Shown here one piece after another: positions 7,290 to 15,870 of a stretch of DNA of 16,758 nucleotides. Position 1 is the stretch's first letter; every line of letters starts with the position of its first letter. The notes beneath the pieces are model-generated. The model was not told the DNA's origin, ran no database searches, and saw only the letters and a list, made by a program, of their open reading frames with translations. Source of the stretch: Bremia lactucae (taxonomy: Eukaryota; Oomycota; Peronosporomycetes; Peronosporales; Peronosporaceae). The stretch is from the NCBI RefSeq assembly GCF_004359215.1, contig NC_090610.1, forward strand, positions 10,173,903 to 10,190,660, in the 5' to 3' direction. Made by a program: the position numbers and the translations under genes.

Positions 7290-10200
7290 AAGAAAATGCG
7301 AGACATTCTTCACCGATTTCTTAGTATAAGCTTAATGATTTTATCACGTTCAATCATCGCAGCGTCAGTACGATGTGTACTGACTCGCAACTCCAAGCTA
7401 TTAAGGATGCCGGTGTCATTGCTGGTACCAAAGTCTTGCGTGTTATCATCGAGCCCGCGAGCCCTGTTATTGCGTACAGCGTGGACTAGAAATGGAGGGA
7501 ATGAAATATTTGATCTTCGATCTTAGCTTTGGAACATTGACGTGTCGCTGCATATGCTGCCTTTGTTGGCATAGAATAACATTGAAATTGATTCTCTCTT
7601 TGACGACATTGACGTTCATTTGACGATTACCCGTGCGCGTTTTAAAGACATGTGCGGAAACCACTTCTGTAAGACAATGTAGCCACTAGTGGAGGAGCTC
7701 CGCGGTTCCAAGCTCTCGAAGAGTCGGGTGGTGAAGTCGTCTGGTCGGTGAATCATCTCGTATTCTCAAGGTGCAGCGATTGTTGTCAGGCTTTTGAAAC
7801 AGCAAAAAGCCCAACGAGTCGATCAATCCTGGCGAGGCTTAAATGCAGTGTAATTTTCCAGGCTGCGTTACTAGCCACAATTTGTCTGGGAAGCTCAGAA
7901 CATGCTTCAATTGAAGCACCCCTCTTGCTTCGTTTGGAGACGACCGGAGGTGTCATCCCAGCGCTTATTCACTCGTAACGCAACGGTAAAAATAAAGACG
8001 CCGCAGACGCACTCGACGTACACTGACAACGAAACAACAAACCCCGAGTGTTGATACAAGTGTTTTGAAGGTGAGCGTACCACGACTCGCAACAATAGCT
8101 TTTTGAGCAAATTTGACGTGAACGGAATTCCATCCATGCCAGCCGTGTCATACATATTGACGTGATTCTTGACATTAATGCGGATGGCATTTTGAACGAG
8201 TTAGCGATGGAGAAATTGACGAGCACATAGAACAAGATGACCATTATGGATGAACCAGAGTTATTTTCCAGGCAGATATTAGTCAGAAAGTGTCTAAGGT
8301 GAAGAAGTTCGATTTGGATTTGGAGGATAATGCGAAAGAAATTGTGGCTGAGGCGGAGGAATTCGAGCCGGAGGATGAGGCGATAAAAATTCATATAGAT
8401 ATCAAAAAATCATTGAAGAATTGAATTTGTATAACCTTCGTAACATGACAATGCCGAGTCGCAACGGTCTCAACCAAAACGCCGCACACGCACTCGACGT
8501 AGACAACGAAACAACAATACCCCGAGTGTTGATACAAGTGTTTTCAAGGTGAACGTAGCACGACTCACGAAAATAGCTTATTGAGCAAATTTGACCTGGA
8601 CAATATTCCTTCCATGCCAGCCGTGTCATACATATTGACGTGATTCTTGATATTAATGCGGATGGCATTTTGAACGCGTTAGCGATGGAGAAATTGACGA
8701 GCACAGAGAACAAGATGACCATTATGGATGAACCAGAGCTATTTTTCAAGGCAGATATTAGTCGGAAAGTGTCTGGGGTGAAGTAGTTCGATTTGGATTT
8801 GGAGGATAATGCGAAAGAAACTGTGCCTGAGGCGGAGGAATTCGAGCCGGAGGATGAGGCGATAAAAAATCATATAGATACCAAAAAATCATTGAAGAAT
8901 TGAATTTGTATAACCTTCGTAACATGACAATGCCGAGTCGCAACGGTCTCAACCAAAACGCCGCACACGCACTCGACGTACACTGACAACGAAACAACAT
9001 ACCCCGAGTGTTGATACAAGTGTTTTCAAGGTGAACGTATCACGACTCACGAAAATAACTTATTGAGCAAATTTGACCTGGACGGTATTCGTTCCATGCC
9101 AGCCGTGTCATACATTGACGTGATTCTTGATATTAATGCGGATGGCATTTTGAACGAGTTAGCGATGGAGAAATTGACGAGCACAGAGAACAAGATGACC
9201 ATTATGAATGAACCAGAGCTATTTTTCCAGGCAGATATTAGTCGGAAAGTGTCTGAGGTGAAGTAGTTCAATTTGGATTTGGAGGATAATGCGAAAGAAA
9301 CTGTGGCCGGAGGATGAGGCGATAAAAATTCATATAGATACCAAAAAATCATTGAAGAATTGAATTTGTATAACCTTCGTAACATGACAATGCGGAGTCG
9401 CAACGGTCTCAACCAAAACGCCGCACACGCACTCAACGTACACTGACAACGAAACAACATACCCCGAGTGTTGATACAAGTGTTTTCAAGGTGAACGTAT
9501 CACGACTCACGAAAATAGCTTATTGAGCAAATTTGACCTGGACGGTATTCCTTCCATGCCAGCCGTGTCATACATATTGACGTGATTCTTGATATTAATG
9601 CGGATGGCATTTTGAACGAGTTAGCGATGGAGAAACTGACGAGCACAGAGAACAAGATGACCATTATGGATGAACCAGAGCTATTTTTCCAGGCAGATAT
9701 TAGTCGGAAAGTGTCTGAGGTGAAGTAGTTCGATTTGGATTTGGAGGATAATGCGAAAGAAACTGTGGCTGAGGCGGAGGAATTCGAGCCGGAGGATGAG
9801 GCGATAAAAATTCATATAGATACCAAAAAATCATTGAAGAATTGAATTTGTATAACCTTCGTAACATGACAATGCCGAGTCGCAACGGTCTCAACCAAAA
9901 CGCCGCACACGCACTCGACGTACACTGACAACGAAACAACATACCCCGAGTGTTGATACAAGTGTTTTCAAGGTGAACGTAGCACGACTCACGAAAATAG
10001 CTTATTGAGCAATTTGACCTGGACAATATTCCTTCCATGCCAGCCGTGTCATACATATTGACGTGATTCCTGATATTAATGCGGATGCATTTTGAATGCG
10101 TTAGAGATGGAGAAATTGACGAGCACAGAGAACAAGATGACCATTATGAATGAAGCAGAGCTATTTTTCCAGGCAGATATTAGTCGGAAAGTGTCTGAGG

Positions 10201-11129
10201 TGAAGTAGTTCGATTTGGATTTGGAGGATAATGCGAAAGAAACTGTGGCTGAGGCGGAGGAATTCGAGCCGGAGGATGAGGCGATAAAAATTCATATAGA
10301 TACCAAAAAATCATTGAAGAATTGAATTTGTATAACCTTCGTAACATGACAATGCCGAGTAGCAACGGTCTCAACCAAAACGCCGCAGACGCACTCGACG
10401 TACACTGACAACGAAACAACATACCCGGAGTGTTGACACAAGTGTTTTCAAGGTGAACGTATCACGACTCACGATAATAGCTTATTGAGCAAATTTGACC
10501 TGGACAATATTCCTTCCATGCCAGCCGTGTCATACATATTGACGTGATTCCTGATATTAATGCGGATGCATTTTGAACGCGTTAGCGATGGAGAAACTGA
10601 CGAGCACAGAGAACAAGATGACCATTATGGATGAACCAGAGCTATTTTTCCAGGCAGATATTAGTCGGAAAGTGTCTGAGGCGAAGTAGTTCGATTTGGA
10701 TTTGGAGGATAATGCGAAAGAAACTTTTGCTGAGGCGGAGGAGTTCGAGCCGGAGGATGAGGCGATAAAAATTCATATAGATACCAAAAAATCATTGAAG
10801 AATTGAATTTGTATAACCTTCGTAACATGCCAATGCCGAGTAGCTCAAATTAGATTTTGAAAGGATGACAAGAAGGCTTTTGATGACAAGGTTACGGAGA
10901 CGATCAATTGGATTGATGAGGTCTGCCAAGACGGAAGAGTTCGAGAGCAAGCAGTAAGATCTTGAAGGTATTGCTAACGCTATTTTTCAGAGAACGTTTG
11001 CCGCTGCCAATACAAATCTTTAGAAAATGTACATTACTGCTGCCGATGGCGGAGGTTTGCCTGGTGGTAAACTCCTTGCTGGATTCTTCAAGGTCCCTAG
11101 ATTAACAGAATTGCCGGCACCTAAGTGAT
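7290..11129 (+). pseudogene. HSP70: HSP70 pseudogene, copy 3 (six-fold internal amplification)
   Basis: Same architecture as copy 2a at its left end: KMRDI-like start at 7293, a QLQAIKDAGVIAGTKVLRVI-like block at 7385-7445, the same internal nucleotide-binding-domain deletion, the LVEELRGSKLSKS helix near 7690, KPDEA-like and ETTGGVIPALI blocks to 7970. The substrate-binding-domain segment is then present six times (7979-10840). Lid and Gly-rich tail follow at 10841-11129, with the DGGGLPGGK tail variant shared with copy 2b. Many stops and frameshifts are shared with copies 1, 2 and 4. It converges on CRN copy 3. Confidence 0.9.
7979..10840 (+). repeat. HSP70-derived tandem array 3, six units of about 480 bp
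   Basis: Unit starts: 7979, 8460, 8939, 9399, 9881 and 10361, ending at about 10840. Spacings are 481, 479, 460, 482, 480 and 480 bp. The short third unit lacks 20 bp near 9305 (GTGGCCGGAGG join). The first unit is the A type, with AAGAAGTTCGAT. All later units are derivative, with AAGTAGTTC at the same place, except that the last also has the CATGCCAATGCC end found in the final unit of array 1. The third unit has lost the two-base AT expansion (TCATACATTGACG near 9110), so it alone reads open for 67 codons. Confidence 0.93.
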
Positions 11130-11340
11130 AAATATGTAAGACTGTCTGGGAGCATCATCATAATGTTCTTTCCGAAAGCGCCAATCAAAAGAAAGCTATT
11201 GGACAACTCTTTTGTTCTCGATAACAACTTCTTTTTGTTAGCAAATGTATCATATCCCAAACACAAAATGAAGGCTATCTACACGTATATCTAACGGCGA
11301 TCCTGCAAACTGTGACAGTAATTAAGTACAACATTTTCCA

Positions 11341-12519
11341 CTAAATACTTGGTGACATACTCGGAGAGTCAGACGGCATTCAATTGATACTGATGAGTCA
11401 ATCTTGAACCATCCAATATACCACCAATAAATCCCACCAGCACCCCCCCCCTTCGGTACACACGACCGAACCTTAAGAGAAACAAGGAGCTGACAAAAAT
11501 GAGACCGTCATTTGAAATTTGATCCCAGCAGTGAGGTAAGCTGGCATCATTGCGTGGGTGTGGAGTAGAAGTTGAATCTTGGAGAGCAGCAGGAATTTCG
11601 ACACGTAAACATTCATTCTGTCGACGTATGCCAAGGATACCTCACATCGAATCAGATTGTTGGAGCGTGGCGCGACAATTTTAAAAATTGCCAAATCAAA
11701 CGAACTATACCAGCAGGCGTCACTGTCGAGACTAAATCGTTGGACTTCGACTAGCTTTTGAGATTTCTGTTCGAGCTGCTCCACCAAAACTTGAGGCTTG
11801 TCAATTCCAGCAGCTGCTTTTTTCGCTGCCAGCCTTGGTGATTTTCGACGGGTTTCGCCACGCTTCCTTTTCCTACCACTTTCTTTCAACTTCGGATTCG
11901 CTCTCAGAAGCCATTTGATGTTAGTCTTAAAATCAGCACTTAAGTAATCCGTGAATGTGTCATCGACCCAAAGATGCAAGTTCGTCACCAGATACAAGTG
12001 AGTCTGCGTTTGATCGAGAATTATCGCTGTTCCAGATGCATTTCTAGATGAAACACGAACCACTGTTCTCCACATTTCTTCTTGTATTTGTGGATCCATA
12101 GGGGGCAAGTTTTTAATGCTCCACGCAATATCCTCCTCAAGCGGGTTCGGAAGTACGACTAGGACGTGAACAGGTATCTTTTTGGCTTTGACAAGCTCTT
12201 TCGTAACTTTAAAACACACTTCTTCGTCAGACAAGCCAACAATATTGAGTGGCGCTCCCGCAGCGTCCAGCGCTTCAAAGCCACTGATATCCACGACACC
12301 GCTGTGCACTTCAAATTCCGTAATCCACGGACCGCGGCCCTCGTCTTTCTTCCCGTGGAAGAGCTTCAGCTCATTCGCGTCACACGTGATTTTGTTCGTA
12401 TTCTCCTTCTTGATCTCGTTCTTTAGATCATCAATCGTGTCGCTTACATCCACTCGCACAGAAAACGCGGACTTTGCGGCCTTTGCGGCATTTACGATCG
12501 CACAGAACAGCTTAACCAT
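11341..12519 (-). pseudogene. CRN: CRN effector copy 3, truncated by a stop after the candidate catalytic Ser
   Basis: A 348-codon frame runs from MVKLFCAIV (ATG at 12517-12519) to a TAA at 11473-11475. I prefer this start over an upstream in-frame ATG five codons earlier because MVKLF is the conserved CRN start. Header, LKLFHGKKDEGRGPW, HVLVVLP, TNLHLW, the basic stretch and FDLAIFKI are all present. The stop replaces Glu349, so translation ends on the serine equivalent to Ser348 and the last 54 residues are lost. Between about 11560 and 11602 an inserted G and a later one-base loss cancel each other but scramble about 13 residues (FGFPAALQ becomes unrelated sequence). The non-translated end also has a 32-bp deletion near 11376 and a C9 tract at 11443-11451. 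A truncated header-plus-partial-domain protein could still be made. Confidence 0.88.
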
Positions 12520-12587
12520 TATTTCAAGAGTCAAAGAATTCGTTAATGAGATTGAAAATGAAGAAATGGTAAAATGGTATTTATAAT
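12520..12587 (-). promoter_or_regulatory. CRN copy 3 upstream region with TATA-like box
   Basis: Near-identical to the regions upstream of the other two CRN starts. TATAAAT lies on the minus strand at plus 12579-12585, 60 bp from the ATG. One substitution in the leader creates the extra in-frame ATG at 12532-12534. Function is inferred only. Confidence 0.3.
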
Positions 12588-14032
12588 AAGAAAATGCGAG
12601 ACATTCTTCACCGATTTCTTAGTATAAGCTTAATGATTTTATCACGTTCAATCATCGCAGCGTCAGTACGATGTGTACTGACTCGCAACTCCAGGCTATT
12701 AAGGATGCCGGTGTCATTGCTGGTACCAACATCTTGCGTGTTATCATCGAGCCCGCGAGCCCTGTTATTGCGTACAGCGTGGACTAGAAGGGGAGAGAGT
12801 GAAATATTTGATCTTCGATCTTAGCGATGGAACATTGACGTGTCGCTGCATATGCTGCCTTTGTTGGCATAAAATTTATTGAAATTGATTCGCTCTTTGA
12901 CGACATTGACGTTCATTTGACGAGTACCCGTGCGCGTTTTGAAGACATGTGCGGAAACCACTTCTGTAAGACAATGTAGCCACTAGTGGAGGAGCTCCGC
13001 GGTTCCAAGCTCTCGAAGAGTCGGGTGGTGAAGTCGTCTTGGTCGGTGGATCATCTCGTATTCTCAAGGTGCAGCAGTTGTTGTCAGGCTTTTGAAACGG
13101 CAAAAAGCCCAACGAGTCGATCAATCCTGACGAGGCTTAAATGCGGTGTAATTTCCTAGGCTGCGTTACTAGCCACAACTCGTCTGGGAAGCTCAAGACA
13201 TGCCTCAATTGAAGCACCCCTCTCTTGCTTTGTTTGGAGACGACCGGAGGTGTCATCCCAGCGCTTATTCACTCTTAACGCAACGGTAAAAATAAAGACG
13301 CCGCAGACGCACTCGACGAACACTGACAACGAAACAACAAACCCCGAGTGTTGATACAAGTGTTTTGAAGGTGAGCGTACCACGACTCGCAACAATAGCT
13401 TTTTGAGCAAATTTGACGTGAACGGTATTCCTTCCATGCCAGCCGTGTCATACATATTGACGTGATTCTTGACAGTAATGCGGATGTCATCTTGAACGCG
13501 TTAGCGTTGGAGAAATTGACGAGCACATAGAACAAGATGACCATTATGGATGAACCAGAGCTATTTTTCCAGGCAGATATTAGTCAGATAGTGTGTAAGG
13601 TGAAGAAGTTCGATTTGGATTTGGAGGATAATGCGAAAGAAACTGTTGCTGAGGCGGAGGAATACGAGCCGGAGGATGAGGCGATAAAAAATCATATAGA
13701 TACCAAAAAAATCATTGAAGAATTGAATTTGTGTAACCTTCGTAACATGACGATGCCGAGTAGCTCAAATTAGATTTTGAAAGGATGACAAGAAGGCTTT
13801 CGATGACAAGGTCACGGAGACGATCAATTGGATTGATGAGGTCTGCCAAGACGGAAGAGTTCGAGAGCAAGCAGAAAGATCTTGAAGGTATTGCCAACCC
13901 TATTATTCAGAGAACGTTTGCCGCTGCCAATACAATTCTTCAGAAAATGTACATTACTGCCGCTGGCGGACATTTGCTTGGTGCTGCTGGATTCCTCTCC
14001 TCAGATTGATAGAATTGCCGGCACCTAAGTGA
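12588..14032 (+). pseudogene. HSP70: HSP70 pseudogene, copy 4 (single, unamplified unit)
   Basis: The least rearranged HSP70 copy. It has the KMRDI-like start at 12591, DSQLQAIKDAGVIAGTNILRV at 12680-12745, the shared nucleotide-binding-domain deletion, [15 protein letters not shown], the LVEELRGSKLSKS helix near 12990, GGSSRILKVQQLLSGF, and only one substrate-binding-domain unit (13279-13761, A type). The NEPELFFQADIS to [11 protein letters not shown] stretch reads open at 13537-13773. Next come NWIDEVCQ and, in another frame, [19 protein letters not shown] (13845-13905) and a short tail like copy 1. It still has the nucleotide-binding deletion, the AT expansion and stops, so it is a pseudogene. 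It shows the array state before amplification. Confidence 0.9.
13279..13761 (+). repeat. Single-copy A-type unit of the HSP70-derived repeat
   Basis: One 483-bp unit between CGCAACGG at 13279 and the CCGAGTAGCTC boundary at 13761. It has AAGAAGTTCGAT (no TAG) and runs directly into the single-copy lid. It is the reference for the founder state of the arrays at 453-2377, 4611-5298 and 7979-10840. Confidence 0.85.
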
Positions 14033-14243
14033 TAAATATGTAAGACTGCTGGAAGCATCATCATAATGTGCTCTCCGAAAGCGCCAAACAAAAGAAAGCT
14101 ATTGGACAACTCTTTTGTTCTCGATAACAACTCCTTTTTGTTAGCAAATGTATCATATCCCAAATACAAAATGAAGGCTATCTACACGTATATCTAACGG
14201 CGATCATGCAAACTGTGACAGTAATTAAGTACAACATTTTCCA

Positions 14244-14367
14244 CTTAATACTTGGCGACATACTCGGAGATTCAGACGGCGTAAATTTGAACAGACCAGT
14301 AAATGGTAATGCATTTAATTGATACTGCCGAGTCATCTTGAACCATCCAATATACCACCAATATATC
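14244..14367 (-). pseudogene. CRN: CRN C-terminal fragment, copy 4, interrupted by retrotransposon
   Basis: About 41 codons of CRN C-terminus (YIGGxxDGS to the serine-rich end). The match to the other copies stops abruptly at ATATATC (14367), where LTR sequence begins. The terminal stop triplet is changed (CTA to CTT on the plus strand) and a one-base loss lies in the CATTCTTG region. The rest of this CRN copy may lie beyond the retrotransposon, outside the window. Confidence 0.85.
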
Positions 14368-14368
14368 T

Positions 14369-14612
14369 TGTGGTTGTGATGCACATGGGTGCATTCACAT
14401 TAAGAGGGTTGACGCCCAGCGTCATCCGTTACGTAAGGTATCGATAAAGATACGCTCGCAACACATATTAAATGATATCGATAGTGAGGTCGCTTGCGCG
14501 CCCACCACAACTACCTCACTGCACGCAAGAGAAGCAGGTTAAACTGCTTCCTCGCTGTGATAGGGTGTGTGTCTAAGTAGACCGTGGCCGCATTACAACG
14601 TGCCCGCCTACA
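14369..14612 (+). mobile_element. 5' LTR of a Ty3/gypsy retrotransposon
   Basis: 244 bp from TGTGGTTGTG to GCCCGCCTACA, with the TG...CA ends typical of LTRs. The left boundary is where the CRN match ends. The right boundary is supported by the primer-binding site two bases later and by the separate LTR-end fragment at 2160-2212 that begins at exactly the same base. The LTR has several inverted repeats and two TATCGATA palindromes. The flanking bases ATATC (14363-14367) would be the candidate target duplication, but the other side is outside the window. Confidence 0.8.
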
Positions 14613-14614
14613 CT

Positions 14615-14632
14615 TGGTAGCACTTGAAATCC
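14615..14632 (+). other. Primer-binding site of the retrotransposon
   Basis: TGGTAGCACTTGAAATCC starts two bases after the LTR CA end. TGG pairs with a tRNA CCA 3' end, as expected for minus-strand priming. It does not match the usual initiator-Met site (TGGTATCAGA). I cannot assign the tRNA. Confidence 0.55.
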
Positions 14633-14668
14633 TTCCCACGACCCGCATCTCTGCGTGTGTACGTGAGG

Positions 14669-15868
14669 ATGAGCCTCAATATTGATTGAGCTCATTTTCC
14701 CCACCTCTCCGAACATCATCGGGAGGTGGAAAGGCTTATGGCGCAGGGACTTGGTGAACAAGCCCTGGCCAGGCTCCTGGGTAGTCCTCCTGAGCAACAT
14801 GTTGCTCAGTTGGAGCAGTTTGAGGCATTCGTGCTCGGACAGCGGAGGGCCGCGTCCGAGGCACAGAGCCATGCTGCGGCGGAGTCCGTCACTCAGACTC
14901 AGGATGAGCTGAGGCATGAGCAGGCTCGGAGCGAGGCTCTCAACAGGACTGTTGAGATGCTCTCTGCCTGGCCGCATCAGCCGAGGTCCATTCGGATGGA
15001 CCCGACCAAGCTCGATGGACTGCGGCGCACGCGATTGTCTACTCGCTTTTAGCCGTGGAGCAATGTGGTGTCGCCCAGATCATCGAGGACGACAGCCGGA
15101 TGGTGTCGTACGCCATGTCGCATCTGCGCGGTATGGCCTCAGAGTGGGCTTACTCGGCGCTTATGGTGGATAGAAAGGCGTTCCCTTCATGGGCGAGCTT
15201 TAAGGAAAAGATTCGCGCCATGTATCAGCCGGCGAACAACGAAGTGTTGCTTCAGGCGCCCTTCTTTGGAGCGCGACAGGCGAAGCGATCTTTGCAAGAG
15301 TATGTGCAAGAGATGCGCTCGCTGTCGGCGTCCATAACGGTAGGTCCGATTTCGGAGCACATTAAGGTGCCCACGTTTATGAACGGACTACGACATGGCC
15401 TATCGCGACAGGCCCTTTTCAGAAAGGTGACGTCGAAGATGGAAGAGGCAATCCAAATTGCCTGTTGAGGAGCAATCCTACAACAGTGCCTCGGCGACAG
15501 CTTGGTATAAGCCGTCGGCCGAGAGGACAGATGCCACTCCTATGGAGTTGGGCAATGCAGACGTAGTCTGTTTTAAATGCGGCAAGCGCGGCCATATGAT
15601 GGCTCGCTGCTATGCCAGGGTCCCTGCTGGGGCAAAAATGCCCAGCAAGAGGACTCCCTTCCCAAAGGCGATAGAACCAGCGTGCGAGACGCATGAGCTC
15701 TGCATCGACCACTGAGGGGTCGGGAAATGTAGGAGCGCAGTAGGGGCGGGATGCCCTACTGACGCGGACTCTGAAGCTACCCCTAAGTTCAGAGTTGTCG
15801 AACAAATGGGTAGCATAGTCCCTGAGGTCTCGAAATTTCGGACCTCAACCCTGCTGGTCTATGCGCTC
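14669..15868 (+). pseudogene. gag: Degenerate gag of the Ty3/gypsy element
   Basis: Gag packages element RNA. The likely original start is ATG at 14669 (MSLNID), followed by an in-frame TGA at 14687; the next in-frame ATG is 14738 (MAQGLGEQALARLLG). The N-terminal part with a coiled-coil-like Glu/Gln/Ala stretch (QRRAASEAQSHAAAES) reads to about 15020. The frame then shifts, and the capsid-like segment (MSHLRGMASEWAYSAL, FPSWASFKEKI) reads at 15055-15465. A second shift near 15460 leads to the zinc knuckle CFKCGKRGHMMARC (CX2CX4HX4C, about 15570-15611). TGA at 15713 and a further shift near 15866 follow, inside what is usually a TLLVYxALVRGYD-type sequence before the protease. In related elements gag and pol form one frame (family knowledge). 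Confidence 0.85.
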
Positions 15869-15870
15869 AC

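Larger units (their letters stand above)
1..14367. repeat. Tandem macro-array: HSP70 pseudogene plus CRN gene units
   Basis: Four consecutive segments carry the same order of landmarks: HSP70 fragment (plus), short spacer, CRN gene (minus), short CRN upstream region. The point at base 1 recurs at 4362, 7530 and 12828, giving unit lengths of 4361, 3168 and 5298 bp, with the last unit cut by a retrotransposon at 14368. The copies are near-identical over long stretches, so duplication is recent. Length differences come from copy number of an internal repeat of about 480 bp and from deletions. The second unit is a mosaic of two collapsed units. The most likely mechanism is unequal recombination between units (inference). 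Confidence 0.9.

Noticed and set aside
9063..9266. 67-codon HSP70-like frame as a functional small gene
   Set aside because: It is one unit of a pseudogene array with stops on both sides and no promoter or start support. Kept only as an observation.
12520..12534. Alternative upstream start of CRN copy 3 (MTLEIMVKLF)
   Set aside because: The other copies lack this ATG and the CRN family starts at MVKLF. The extra ATG comes from substitutions in the leader.
14573..14977. Minus-strand 134-codon frame over the LTR end and gag (also 15419-15805 and 15610-15816)
   Set aside because: They lie opposite gag and zinc-knuckle coding sequence and have no recognisable features.
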